A DNA stretch of 64,000 bases from Paracoccus denitrificans (lineage in GTDB: Bacteria > Pseudomonadota > Alphaproteobacteria > Rhodobacterales > Rhodobacteraceae). Under the pieces are notes generated by a model. That model did not search any database. It saw nothing but the letters and a program-made list of their open reading frames with translations, and had not been told where the DNA came from. The stretch spans positions 186,001 to 250,000 of the forward strand of contig VAFL01000006.1 in the NCBI GenBank assembly GCA_005768755.1, in the 5' to 3' direction. A program made the position numbers and the translations under genes. Each line of letters opens with the position of its first letter. Position 1 is the first letter of the stretch. Shown here one piece after another: positions 17,054-25,061 of this stretch.

Positions 17054-18829
17054 CTAGTGTCGTGCGCCATCGCGCGCAGCGGACGTGAGCACAACAGTTT
17101 GATCATCGGCCAGCAGCGGCATGATCTTTTCGATATGGAAGACCATTTCGAAGACGTATTCCTTTTCCGTCGCCGTAATCTTTGCCTCTGTCTCAAGCTG
17201 CATCGCAAAGGCCTCGATCAACTGGCTGCCCAGTCCAGTCCCTTCGATGCCTTCCATCTGTTCGCCGATCGAATTCGCGACCTCCAGCCTGGCCATATCC
17301 CCGTCGTGACGGGTCAGGTTTACCCGAACCCAGGGGCGGCTGTGTCCTTCTGGAATTCCCGCATATTTCAGAGCGTTGGTAAACGCCTCGGTCATCAGCA
17401 GGGTCAGGGGCACGGCCTGATCCGGCGGCAGGACCAGGGGCGCAAGCTCTGTCTCGATATCAACGCGGCGGTCAGGACCGATCGAAGCCCGTGCCATCTG
17501 ATTTATGATTTCCGACATCAGCCGGTCGGCGTTCACGGAATCCAGATGCTCGGCCTGGTAAAGATTCTTGTAGATCGAGGCGAGTGCGGCCACCCGGTCC
17601 TGCACGGATCGAAGCGTTCGCTTGGCGTCCTCATCCTCGATCACGCGGCCCTGCATCGATATGATCGAGGCAATCAGCTGAAGATTGTTCTTCACCCGGT
17701 GATGCACTTCCTTCAACAGAACCGTCTTGTCGTCGATCGCCGCTTCCAGCGCGGCCTCGTCCCGGTTCAGAATTCGGACCATGTTGTGGAATGTCCGCGA
17801 CACGTCCGCAATTTCCGTGGGCGCGTCCTCCATGATACGCGGCGGTGCCGCGCGGTCCCCGACCGCGAACCGCCGCATCTGTCCGCGCAGTTCGCGCACA
17901 TGGCGCAGCACCAGCCGGTAGACGGCATAATAGGCAACCCCAAGCGAGACCGCCCAAAGCGCGATAGCGAACAGCACGGCTGTCAGCTTGGTGACGCGGT
18001 ATCCCTGAACGCCGGCCTCGGTCGGGCTATAGCTGCCAAGCGCATAGATCAGCCCCGGCACGACAGAGACGACGGCAAACACCCGTTGCTCGCCCCTAGC
18101 CGTTGTGTCGGTGAATGTTGTTTCTGCCTGCGAAATCAATTCCTTGAGCGTCGTCTCACGCGGCAGAATGTTGCTGATTTCTTCGGTCACACCCTCATCG
18201 GCCGACAAAATCTCTCCATCGGTGTTGAAAGTGACCGTTCGCGCACCCTCGCTGCCATAGATCTGACTATGTGTTGAATGCAGCAATTGCTGCGACAGCG
18301 AAACTGCGACGTAGCCAAGCAATTCCCGATCCCGGTAAAGCGGCTGTGCGACGACCACCACCTCTTGCCCGCTGATCGCACCGCGCTCCATTGGAACGGC
18401 CATGGTCGTCGGATTGGCGATGAAATGTTCGTATGCTTCGAAGCCTGTCAGATCGCGCCGCGTGTTGGCGGAATTGCAGACGGTCATACCGTCCAGCTGG
18501 ACAAACCCCGCATAGACATAGGTCGCACCACGCTCGACAAAGCTTTTCAGCATCTGCGAACAGGCCTCGGGGTTCGCCAGGTCGCGAAGAACGGCAGGAC
18601 CAAGCGCGTCGGCGGTACCAAGCGCGCCTTGAAACAGCGCGCGCTCCCCCGCAGCAGCGGCGCCAGTGCGTCCGACGATCGCGGTTTCGGCAGAACGCTC
18701 TGCCTCGCCCGAAAGATAAAGCGTCTGAATAAGCGACATCAGCCCAATGGGCAGGATCGCCACGGACAGCAGGGCCGCAAGCCGAAAGCCGAGACCTTTG
18801 GCAAATTGAAACGTCTCGGCCAGGCTCAT
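17054..18829 (-). CDS. HisKA_2/HWE-type sensor histidine kinase, probable general stress kinase (PhyK-like)
   Basis: A 591-residue membrane kinase. TM1 is about residues 15-38. A periplasmic sensing region of about 220 residues follows, with a dCache-like DGEILSADEG segment. TM2 is about 280-305, a HAMP domain about 305-355, and then a HisKA_2 domain LLKEVHHRVKNNLQLIASI with the phospho-acceptor His377, plus a HATPase domain (TEAFTNALKYA, GTGLGSQLIEAF). It lies 12 bp downstream of ecfG in nepR-ecfG-kinase. In several alphaproteobacteria a HisKA_2/HWE kinase at this locus phosphorylates PhyR, so PhyK function is a reasonable inference, not proven. Confidence 0.88.
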   Translation of the reverse strand: MSLAETFQFAKGLGFRLAALLSVAILPIGLMSLIQTLYLSGEAERSAETAIVGRTGAAAAGERALFQGALGTADALGPAVLRDLANPEACSQMLKSFVERGATYVYAGFVQLDGMTVCNSANTRRDLTGFEAYEHFIANPTTMAVPMERGAISGQEVVVVAQPLYRDRELLGYVAVSLSQQLLHSTHSQIYGSEGARTVTFNTDGEILSADEGVTEEISNILPRETTLKELISQAETTFTDTTARGEQRVFAVVSVVPGLIYALGSYSPTEAGVQGYRVTKLTAVLFAIALWAVSLGVAYYAVYRLVLRHVRELRGQMRRFAVGDRAAPPRIMEDAPTEIADVSRTFHNMVRILNRDEAALEAAIDDKTVLLKEVHHRVKNNLQLIASIISMQGRVIEDEDAKRTLRSVQDRVAALASIYKNLYQAEHLDSVNADRLMSEIINQMARASIGPDRRVDIETELAPLVLPPDQAVPLTLLMTEAFTNALKYAGIPEGHSRPWVRVNLTRHDGDMARLEVANSIGEQMEGIEGTGLGSQLIEAFAMQLETEAKITATEKEYVFEMVFHIEKIMPLLADDQTVVLTSAARDGARH

Positions 18830-18841
18830 CCAGACCGCCGT

Positions 18842-19432
18842 TCAGCGCATGACGGGCGTGTTCAGTGCCATCGCCGCCAAAGTCGAACGGTCGGTCATCT
18901 CCAGCTCCTCGCCTTCTTCCAGCTGCAGGATTTCGGCCAGACGGCGTCGGCCCCGATTGGCCCGCGATTTCACGGTTCCAATCGCCACACCGGTCATGTT
19001 CGCCGCTTCCTCGTAAGAAAAGCCCGAAGCGCCCACCAGGATCAGCGCCTCGCGCTGTTCATCGGGAAGCTGCGCGAAGGCCGCACGGAAATCGGTCATG
19101 GCCAGTCGCCCGTCATGTTCGGGGCGGGTGGCCAGCCGGGCTGCATGAATGCCGTCAGAATCCGAGACTTCGCGCTTGGTCTTACGGCGCGCGGAATAGA
19201 AGGTATTGCGCAGGATCGTGAACAGCCAGGCACGCAGGTTTGTGCCCGCCTGGAATTTGTCCATGTTTGTCCAGGCCTTGACGATGGTGTCCTGCACCAG
19301 ATCGTCGGCCGCCGCACCTTCGCGGGTAAGTGACAACGCAAATGCGCGCAACGCGGGCAGGTGATCGACCAACTCGTCACGAGGCGATGCACCAGACATC
19401 TGCGCCTGGGAGCGTTTCGCTGTATCGGACAT
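18842..19432 (-). CDS. ecfG: General stress response sigma factor EcfG
   Basis: A 196-residue ECF (ECF15) sigma factor. Region 2 is visible as LPALRAFALSLTREGAAADDLVQDTIVKAW, with LRAWLFTILRNTFYSARRK. Region 4 is FAQLPDEQREALILVGASGFSYEEAANM plus the recognition helix GVAIGTVKSRANRGRRRLAE. It controls the alphaproteobacterial general stress regulon and is held by the anti-sigma factor NepR until phospho-PhyR binds NepR. It starts 3 bp after the nepR stop and is followed by the kinase gene. Confidence 0.96.
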   Translation of the reverse strand: MSDTAKRSQAQMSGASPRDELVDHLPALRAFALSLTREGAAADDLVQDTIVKAWTNMDKFQAGTNLRAWLFTILRNTFYSARRKTKREVSDSDGIHAARLATRPEHDGRLAMTDFRAAFAQLPDEQREALILVGASGFSYEEAANMTGVAIGTVKSRANRGRRRLAEILQLEEGEELEMTDRSTLAAMALNTPVMR

Positions 19433-19435
19433 TCG

Positions 19436-19582
19436 TTACTCCTGGTCGCGCAGTTGCTTCAGCAGGTCGAGGAAACGGTCGGGAACCTCCTCACTGGTGT
19501 CCTGCTGGTAAACACGCTTGAGATTCTCGTCGATCTGCTTTTCCAGAGCCGCCTTTTTTCGCTCTTCCCGCTTGGTCGTCAT
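19436..19582 (-). CDS. nepR: Anti-sigma factor NepR
   Basis: A very small protein of 48 residues. The conserved NepR helices read IDENLKRVYQQDTSEEVPDR and FLDLLKQLRDQ. The pattern LKxVYxxxxxEEVPDRFxxLLxxL is diagnostic. The frame is open to 19648. I chose ATG 19582 because it gives the normal small NepR and lies downstream of the EcfG-type promoter at 19622-19646. NepR sequesters EcfG and is itself captured by phosphorylated PhyR, which is encoded divergently. Confidence 0.9.
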   Translation of the reverse strand: MTTKREERKKAALEKQIDENLKRVYQQDTSEEVPDRFLDLLKQLRDQE

Positions 19583-19621
19583 ACTTTCATTATTCCCGAC
19601 TGTCTTGTGCGCATGCCGCTC

Positions 19622-19646
19622 AACCGCTAGATCAGATACTGGTTCC
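19622..19646 (-). promoter_or_regulatory. EcfG-type promoter of nepR-ecfG
   Basis: On the minus strand, GGAAC (19646-19642), a 16 nt spacer and GGTT (19625-19622) match the EcfG consensus GGAAC-N16/17-CGTT with one mismatch in the -10 element. It lies about 40 bp upstream of the nepR ATG, so EcfG probably drives its own operon. Confidence 0.7.
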
Positions 19647-19656
19647 ACGAGGAACC
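19641..19656. repeat. Perfect 6 bp inverted repeat over the nepR -35 and the phyR start region
   Basis: GGTTCC-acga-GGAACC is an exact palindrome. Its left arm holds the -35 element of the nepR promoter on the minus strand. Its right arm ends 4 bp before the first possible phyR ATG (19660). It could be a second regulatory site or half of a mirrored EcfG -35. No matching -10 is found for the phyR direction. Confidence 0.6.
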
Positions 19657-19674
19657 GCGATGATTGAGGTTTAC

Positions 19675-20478
19675 ATGTCTTCTGCCGAGCTTGCCAAGTC
19701 CATTGGTCAAGAGCTTCCCTTTCTGCGCCGCTATGCGCGTGCCCTGACGGGCAGCCAGACGGCTGGTGACAATTACGCAGCCGCCACGCTGGAGGCCATT
19801 CTGGCCGATCGCAGTGTGATGGACGGGACCAGCGTGCGCGTAGGGCTGTTCCGTGCCTTTCACGCCATCTGGCAATCCAGCGGCCAGCCCGTAGCCGACG
19901 CCGATGGCGGCGCGCGAGGCAGCCGGGCGCAGGCGCATCTGTCGGCCCTGACGCCGAATTCGCGCGAGGCGCTGCTGCTGAACACCATCGAAGGCCTTCG
20001 CCCCGACGAAATTGCGCAGGTCATGGAAGTCTCGACCGAAGAAACCGAGGAATTGCTGCGGACCGCCATGAGCGAGATGGGCAACGCCCTGCGTGGCCGT
20101 GTGATGGTGATCGAAGATGAAACCATCATCGCCATGGACCTGAAGGGCATCGTGCAGGCACTTGGCCACGAGGTGACCGGCATTGCACGCACGCATTCTG
20201 CTGCCGTTCAGCTTGCCAACGAAAAGCGCCCGGACCTTATCCTTGCCGATATTCAGCTGGCTGACGGATCTTCGGGTGTGGATGCCGTGAACGAATTGCT
20301 GGCCTCGCTTGGCGATATGCCGGTGATCTTCATCACCGCCTTCCCCGAACGTCTGCTGACCGGCGACCGGCCAGAGCCGGCCTTCCTGATCTCGAAGCCT
20401 TATACAGAGGATCAGGTCAGTTCGGCCGTCAGTCAGGCGATGTTCTTCGCCTCGACCGAGGGGCTTGAAGCAAGCTGA
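19675..20478 (+). CDS. phyR: PhyR, sigma-mimic response regulator
   Basis: An anti-anti-sigma factor of the general stress response. Residues 1-135 mimic an ECF sigma (LPFLRRYARALTGSQTAGDNYAAATLEA, LSALTPNSREALLLNTIEGLRPDEIAQVM). Residues 145-265 are a receiver domain (VMVIEDETIIAMDL, phospho-Asp in LILADIQLADG, FITAFPE, SKPY). After phosphorylation it binds NepR and frees EcfG. ATG 19675 is preferred over ATG 19660, because family proteins begin MS(S/T)xxL and a GAGG lies 5 nt upstream, but 19660 also has a plausible ribosome site. It is divergent from nepR. Confidence 0.95.
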   Translation: MSSAELAKSIGQELPFLRRYARALTGSQTAGDNYAAATLEAILADRSVMDGTSVRVGLFRAFHAIWQSSGQPVADADGGARGSRAQAHLSALTPNSREALLLNTIEGLRPDEIAQVMEVSTEETEELLRTAMSEMGNALRGRVMVIEDETIIAMDLKGIVQALGHEVTGIARTHSAAVQLANEKRPDLILADIQLADGSSGVDAVNELLASLGDMPVIFITAFPERLLTGDRPEPAFLISKPYTEDQVSSAVSQAMFFASTEGLEAS

Positions 20479-21578
20479 GCGAACTGGGGATTTTCCTTGT
20501 CGCCACGCCAGGGCTGGAACAGCCGCTGGCCGATGAAGCACGCAACAAGGGTTTTCGCGACCCGGTGATTGTGGCCGGCGGCGTGGAGACGCAGGGTGGC
20601 TGGCCAGATGTATGGCGTGCCAATCTGGCGCTGCGCTGTACAACACGCGTTCTGGTTCGTGTCGGCGAATTTCGTGCCATGCATCTTGCGCAGCTGGACA
20701 AGCGCGCGCGTAAATTTCCGTGGGGCGATGTGCTGCGCCCCGACACGCCTGTGCGCGTCGAGGCCACCAGCCGCAAGTCGCGCATCTATCATGCCGGGGC
20801 CGCCGCCCAGCGGATCGAGCGCGCCATCCGGGAAGAGCTTGGCGCACCGATCGACAAGGATGCCGCGATCACCGTCAAATTGCGTATCGAAGATGATCTG
20901 GCGGTCATCAGCCTGGATTCGTCGGGGGAAAGCCTGCACAAGCGCGGCCACAAGGTTGCGGTCGCAAAGGCGCCCATGCGTGAAACCATGGCTGCGGCCT
21001 TCCTGCGCGAATGCGGCTATGACGGGCAGGAACCTGTGTTCGACCCGATGTGCGGGTCAGGTACCTTCGTAACAGAGGCAGCAGAAATCGCCTGTGGGTT
21101 GCTTCCGGGGCGAGATCGCAGATTTGCCTTTGAAAGTTTCGCCAGCTTCGACGCAAATGCCTGGCAGGCCATGAAAGCGGCTGCGCAGCCAACGACGCCC
21201 CGACAGCGGTTCACCGGATCCGACAGAGATCAGGGCGCCGTCCGGATGAGCGTTGCAAACGCGGAACGCGCTGGCGTCGGTCCTTGTTGCGATTTCACAC
21301 AGGGGCAGGTTGCAGACGCCGTCCCTCCCGACGGGCCGCCGGGACTTGTCATCATAAATCCCCCCTATGGCGCGCGGATTGGCAACAAGGGACCGTTATT
21401 CGGTCTTCATGCTACAATGGGCGAGGTGCTGCGCAGCCGCTTTTCCGGCTGGCGTGTCGGCATCGTCACTTCTGAACCGGCGCTTGCACGGGCGACCGGG
21501 CTGCCGTTCAGGGAACCCGGCCCCTATGTCGCGCATGGCGGAATAAAGGTCAGGCTTTACCAGACCGCACCGCTTTAG
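20475..21578 (+). CDS. THUMP-domain RNA (guanine-N2) methyltransferase, probable CTG start
   Basis: A class I SAM-dependent rRNA methyltransferase of the RlmL/YcbY-N or RlmKL type. The N-terminal THUMP part reads LGIFLVATPGLEQPLADEARNKGF. The catalytic part has DPMCGSGTFVTEAAEIA (SAM site), the catalytic NPPYG tetrad in VIINPPYGARIG, and a Rossmann core. The conserved N-terminus lies upstream of the first GTG at 20565. The frame is closed at 20468, and only CTG 20475 (or GTG 20499) fits, so the start is probably the CTG that overlaps the phyR stop (CTGA). The stop overlaps the convergent BrkB gene by 4 bp. Confidence 0.8.
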   Translation: MSELGIFLVATPGLEQPLADEARNKGFRDPVIVAGGVETQGGWPDVWRANLALRCTTRVLVRVGEFRAMHLAQLDKRARKFPWGDVLRPDTPVRVEATSRKSRIYHAGAAAQRIERAIREELGAPIDKDAAITVKLRIEDDLAVISLDSSGESLHKRGHKVAVAKAPMRETMAAAFLRECGYDGQEPVFDPMCGSGTFVTEAAEIACGLLPGRDRRFAFESFASFDANAWQAMKAAAQPTTPRQRFTGSDRDQGAVRMSVANAERAGVGPCCDFTQGQVADAVPPDGPPGLVIINPPYGARIGNKGPLFGLHATMGEVLRSRFSGWRVGIVTSEPALARATGLPFREPGPYVAHGGIKVRLYQTAPL

Positions 21579-22471
21579 CTGGCATTATTTGCTTCGTCCC
21601 GCAAAGATTGCCGCGCCTCTCGGGCGGCGGCGACGCGGCGGATACGACGCAATTCCACGTTGAACACGGCACCCAGCATGACCGAAAATGCGGCCAGATA
21701 GAACCACATCAACAAGGCCACCACCGCACCGATCGAGCCATAAATGCGGTTATAGCTGTTGAAGCTGCCCAGATAGGCCGAGAACGCCAGCGACGCCAGG
21801 CCCCATGCAATCGTCGCAACAAGCGAACCCCAAGTAAAGATCGGGGTGCGCGGCGTGCGTACATTGGGGCCGTAGCGATACAAGATGCCGATCCCGATCA
21901 TCACGATCAGCAGCATTCCGCCCCATGGCAATGCCGTGATCAACCAGGCGTTGAACGGTCCAAGCTGGAAAAGGTTGATGATGATGGGCACGACAACGAT
22001 GGTGACCAGCCCGACGAACACGATCCCGACGATGGCCAATGTCAGGATATAGGCCAACATGAAGCCGAAAACGGTGGAATGCGCGCGCACGCCATAAGCC
22101 GCGTTCAACCCCCGCACCAGCGCATTCACGCCCGCGCGCGCTGCGATTGTCGCGACGAAGAAGGAAACGAAGGTCGTCCAGCCCAGCTTTGTACGACCAC
22201 CGGAAACCAGCGAATCGACTTGTGCTTGCAGAATGTCCATTGCCTCTGGCGGAACAAATTCCTCGGCCACATGGACGTAATCCTGGATGACCGTGGGATC
22301 GTACCAGACGCCCCAGAAGGCGATGATCGCTGCAAGACCGGGAAAGACGGCAAACATCGCATAGAAGGCAACGCCCGCCGCGATCAGGCCCATATGGATC
22401 TTGTCCATTCGTTCGCCCAGTGACATGGCGAATTTCCAGATGTCGCGAAACGGTGCGAATATGCTGCCCAT
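21575..22471 (-). CDS. YihY/BrkB-family inner-membrane protein
   Basis: A 298-residue polytopic protein with about six transmembrane helices. The first is GLIAAGVAFYAMFAVFPGLAAIIAFWG, which has the family feature of a helix-breaking FYxxFxxxPxL segment. Later segments include WGSLVATIAWGLASLAFSAYL and YGSIGAVVALLMWFYLAAFSVMLGAVFN. YihY/BrkB proteins were once called RNase BN or virulence factor BrkB. Neither role is secure, and a transport or envelope function is more likely. It is the last gene of aroE-coaE-dnaQ-brkB. Confidence 0.9.
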   Translation of the reverse strand: MGSIFAPFRDIWKFAMSLGERMDKIHMGLIAAGVAFYAMFAVFPGLAAIIAFWGVWYDPTVIQDYVHVAEEFVPPEAMDILQAQVDSLVSGGRTKLGWTTFVSFFVATIAARAGVNALVRGLNAAYGVRAHSTVFGFMLAYILTLAIVGIVFVGLVTIVVVPIIINLFQLGPFNAWLITALPWGGMLLIVMIGIGILYRYGPNVRTPRTPIFTWGSLVATIAWGLASLAFSAYLGSFNSYNRIYGSIGAVVALLMWFYLAAFSVMLGAVFNVELRRIRRVAAAREARQSLRDEANNAS

Positions 22472-22519
22472 AGGAGTGCCTGTTATTTTCCGGAAGTGTC
22501 GGCGTTAGACCGCGCGAGT

Positions 22520-23242
22520 TCAACCGTCTGAAGGCGTCGCGTAGCGCATCCAGACAGCCTTTTCGCCCATTTTCGCGACAAATTCCCGGTGACTGTCCCT
22601 TTCCTGCGCGGTTTCACGTGGTGGCAGCGCTTTGGGCCGTGATCGCACCGCGATCCCCGTTTGATGCCGGGTTTGTTGCTGAGCGTCCTCTGCCTTCGAT
22701 ATCGGCGCAGCAAGAACCAGATCCGGCTGGCGTCCGCCAATCAGCTCCAGATAGACATCTGCAAGAATTTCGCTGTCCAGAAGCGCGCCGTGCAGCGTGC
22801 GGGCCGAATTGTCGATGCCAAAGCGGCGACACAGGGCATCAAGCGAATTCTGCGCGCCGGGAAACTTCTCTCGTGCAAGTGCAAGTGTGTCCAGTGCGCG
22901 CGCCCAGGGTAGGGTCGGATGCCCGCAGCGCTTAAGCTCTGCATTGAGGAATTTCATGTCGAAGCTGGCATTGTGAATCACCAGCTTGGCATCGCTGCCA
23001 ATAAAGGCCAGAAATTCCGATGCGACCTGCGAAAACAAAGGCTTGTCGCTTAGAAACTCACTTGTCAGCCCGTGGATTGCGACGGCATCATCGGGCACGT
23101 CGCGTTCAGGGTTAACGTATTTGTGGAACGTGTTACCGGTGGGCAGATGGTTCAGAAGTTCGACCGCGCCAATTTCGACCAGCCGATCACCGGTCGCTGG
23201 ATCGAAGCCAGTCGTTTCCGTATCCAGCACAATTTCACGCAT
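22520..23242 (-). CDS. dnaQ: DNA polymerase III epsilon subunit (3'-5' proofreading exonuclease)
   Basis: Proofreading subunit of the replicative polymerase. The DEDDh exonuclease motifs are all present in the 240-residue protein: DTETTGFD (Exo I), HNASFDMKFL (Exo II) and HGALLDSEILADVYL (Exo III with His and Asp). A C-terminal tail for binding the alpha subunit follows. The frame is open to 23347, but ATG 23242 (MREIVLDTETTG) is the normal start and overlaps the coaE stop by 8 bp. A gene pair dnaQ-coaE beside the origin is common in alphaproteobacteria. Confidence 0.97.
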   Translation of the reverse strand: MREIVLDTETTGFDPATGDRLVEIGAVELLNHLPTGNTFHKYVNPERDVPDDAVAIHGLTSEFLSDKPLFSQVASEFLAFIGSDAKLVIHNASFDMKFLNAELKRCGHPTLPWARALDTLALAREKFPGAQNSLDALCRRFGIDNSARTLHGALLDSEILADVYLELIGGRQPDLVLAAPISKAEDAQQQTRHQTGIAVRSRPKALPPRETAQERDSHREFVAKMGEKAVWMRYATPSDG

Positions 23243-23834
23243 GTCGTTCCCCCAGGATTTCAGCACATATGGCATCGACGGCGGATTCGGCCAAGGCGAT
23301 GGTGTCGCTTGGGATGATCCAGTCGGCCAATGCACGCTTTTCGGCATCAGGCATCTGTCGTGACTGGATCATCGCGAACGCATCTTCTGTCATTCCAGGA
23401 CGCGCAAGCACACGCGCCCGCTGCGTCTCAGCATCTGTCGAGACAACAGCGACGCCGTCCATCTGGTTCTGCACCCCGGTTTCGAACAGAAGCGGAATAT
23501 CCAGCACGACGATCCGGGCGCCGTCTTCACGGGCACCGTCGATGAATGCGGTGCGATCCTTGGCGACCAGGGGGTGAACGATCTCCTCCAGCTTCTTCAG
23601 GCCGTTCGGATCATCAGCCAGCGCTGACTTAAGCGCAGACCTGTCGATGCCACCATCGACCAAAGCGGCCGGAAATCTGGCCGCGACTGGCGCGACGGCC
23701 GCCCCACCTTGTGCGTAAAGACGATGCACTGCAGCATCCGCGTCCCACAGTGGAAAGCCCCGCCGGACGAACATCTTGCCTGCGGTCGTTTTTCCCATTC
23801 CGATTGATCCGGTAAGGCCAAGCCGAAAGGTCAC
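23235..23834 (-). CDS. coaE: Dephospho-CoA kinase
   Basis: The last enzyme of coenzyme A synthesis, phosphorylating the 3'-OH of dephospho-CoA. The 199-residue protein has the P-loop LTGSIGMGKTTAGKMF, DADAAVHRLYAQGG (substrate-binding Asp), EEIVHPLVAKDR, and VLDIPLLFETG. Length is normal. It overlaps the aroE stop by 4 bp at its start and dnaQ at its end, consistent with a tightly coupled aroE-coaE-dnaQ operon. Confidence 0.97.
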   Translation of the reverse strand: MTFRLGLTGSIGMGKTTAGKMFVRRGFPLWDADAAVHRLYAQGGAAVAPVAARFPAALVDGGIDRSALKSALADDPNGLKKLEEIVHPLVAKDRTAFIDGAREDGARIVVLDIPLLFETGVQNQMDGVAVVSTDAETQRARVLARPGMTEDAFAMIQSRQMPDAEKRALADWIIPSDTIALAESAVDAICAEILGERHA

Positions 23835-24691
23835 AGCACCGCCTGTCTTAGTGCGTCATCGACGTCCGGTCGTTTTCCGAACCATCGTTCGAAACCCGGT
23901 GTGGCCTGATGCAGCAACATTCCCAGACCATCGACGATCTGACAGCCGCGCGCCTGCGCCTCAACCAGAAAATCCGTCATGAGTGGCGTGTAGACGAGGT
24001 CGGTAACGAGTGAATCAGAACTGAGTGCATCAAAAGGCAGTCTGAGCGCCGCCTTACCAGACATTCCCATTGAGGTCGCATTGACCACCGTGCGCGCGCC
24101 GTCCAGCATGTTACCGATCTGGGCCCAGTCGTATACGACAACCTTGGCGCCGAACTCTGCCTTGATCTGTTCCGCACGCAGTTTGGTCCGATTGGTTATC
24201 CGAAGCTCTGGCGTGCCGCTTTCCAGAAGCGAGGCGACAACGGCGCGCGCAGCCCCGCCCGCGCCGATCACAGCCGCCGCGCCCTGATCCGCGCGCCAGT
24301 CGGGTGCATGCTGCTGCAGGTTCGTAATGAACCCATATCCGTCGGTGTTATCCGCATGAATCTTCCCGTCGCTGCGGAAGATCAGGGTATTCGCCGCGCC
24401 GATCAGCGCTGCGCGATCAGTGACAATGTCAGCGATCTGAAGCACCGCTTCTTTATGAGGGATGGTCAGATTGACGCCGACAAATCCCATATGCGGCAGC
24501 GTATGCAAGACCTCTGTCAGGTTTTCGGGGCGCACCGGAAGCGCGATATAGTCGCCGGCAAGGTCATAGCGGCGAAGCCAATGGCGATGCAGAAGGGGCG
24601 AACGGGAATGTGCGATCGGCCAGCCGATGACACCTGCCAAGGGCGCATGCCTGGTGGGCGGAACGGTCTGCTGTTCTGGGTCGGCTGTCAT
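23831..24691 (-). CDS. aroE: Shikimate dehydrogenase
   Basis: Reduces 3-dehydroshikimate with NADPH in aromatic amino acid synthesis. The 286-residue protein starts with the substrate site GVIGWPIAHSRSPLLHRHW, then NLTIPHKEAV (catalytic Lys), the NADP site AVIGAGGAARAV with the NRT phosphate-binding motif, and the C-terminal GLGMLLHQATPGFERWFG. The frame is open to 24817, but the upstream part is inside the origin-like region. ATG 24691 gives a protein with a short non-conserved N-terminal tail. It reads away from the proposed oriC. Confidence 0.96.
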   Translation of the reverse strand: MTADPEQQTVPPTRHAPLAGVIGWPIAHSRSPLLHRHWLRRYDLAGDYIALPVRPENLTEVLHTLPHMGFVGVNLTIPHKEAVLQIADIVTDRAALIGAANTLIFRSDGKIHADNTDGYGFITNLQQHAPDWRADQGAAAVIGAGGAARAVVASLLESGTPELRITNRTKLRAEQIKAEFGAKVVVYDWAQIGNMLDGARTVVNATSMGMSGKAALRLPFDALSSDSLVTDLVYTPLMTDFLVEAQARGCQIVDGLGMLLHQATPGFERWFGKRPDVDDALRQAVL

Positions 24692-24768
24692 ATCGTTCTG
24701 GATATCCGTTGTTATGCAGTGTTGGAAGAAAAATCCAAACTTTCGCAGAGGCGCGGCCGGGATGGTTC

Positions 24769-24777
24769 TGTGGATAA
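24769..24777 (-). promoter_or_regulatory. Exact DnaA box
   Basis: TGTGGATAA on the plus strand is the reverse complement of the 9-mer TTATCCACA, the strong DnaA box. It is on the aroE side of the putative origin, about 80 bp from the aroE start. Confidence 0.75.
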
Positions 24778-24848
24778 GGCTGTGGGTTCGGTATGGCCTG
24801 TTTCGGCTTGGGGACAAGTCAAGCGAACCAATCAGGAACGAGGGTCAG

Positions 24849-24857
24849 TCATCCACA
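24849..24857 (+). promoter_or_regulatory. DnaA box, one mismatch
   Basis: TCATCCACA differs from TTATCCACA at position 2. It lies 80 bp from the exact box in the opposite orientation and overlaps the approach to a GATTC methylation site. Confidence 0.6.
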
Positions 24858-24877
24858 GATTCAGTGTTGGTCTTCGT

Positions 24878-24886
24878 TTTTCCACA
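24878..24886 (+). promoter_or_regulatory. DnaA box, one mismatch
   Basis: TTTTCCACA differs from TTATCCACA at position 3. It is 20 bp downstream of the previous box, in the same orientation, and adjoins the AT-rich stretch. Confidence 0.6.
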
Positions 24887-24996
24887 GTCTGTGCATATCA
24901 TAGACGGACTCGACTAAGGTACTGTATTTGATAATTTTATTTAGGATCGAATTTGTCCTCTGCTGTGTAGGGTTTTGTGATGTGTCACCTATCCTG

Positions 24997-25005
24997 CCAT
25001 CCACA
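24997..25005 (+). promoter_or_regulatory. Weak DnaA box, two mismatches
   Basis: CCATCCACA keeps the ATCCACA core of the DnaA box. It lies on the hemJ side of the AT-rich stretch. Confidence 0.4.
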
Positions 25006-25061
25006 GGGCTTACTACCACATCATCTTTCTTCTTTCTTTTTATATGATTAAAGACGGGCGC

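Larger units (their letters stand above)
24692..25061. other. Putative chromosomal replication origin (oriC)
   Basis: A 370 bp gene-free region flanked by aroE (reading left) and hemJ (reading right). It contains one exact and three near-match DnaA boxes, listed separately. It also has an AT-rich stretch at 24901-24960 (21 G+C of 60 bases, 35%, counted by eye), a T-rich run at 25021-25045, and two GANTC methylation sites (24858-24862, 24907-24911). All genes on both sides for several kilobases read away from it, as expected for replication-co-oriented genes, and parAB with parS lie 3-7 kb away. In many alphaproteobacteria oriC lies beside heme genes near this block. No CtrA full box is visible inside it. 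Confidence 0.78.

Noticed and set aside
22611..22624. Possible third parS (GTTTCACGTGGTGG) in dnaQ
   Set aside because: Only the left part matches (10 of 14) and it is within coding sequence; a chance match is more likely.
24830..24848. GGAAC in the origin region as an EcfG promoter
   Set aside because: No GTT at 16-17 nt downstream.
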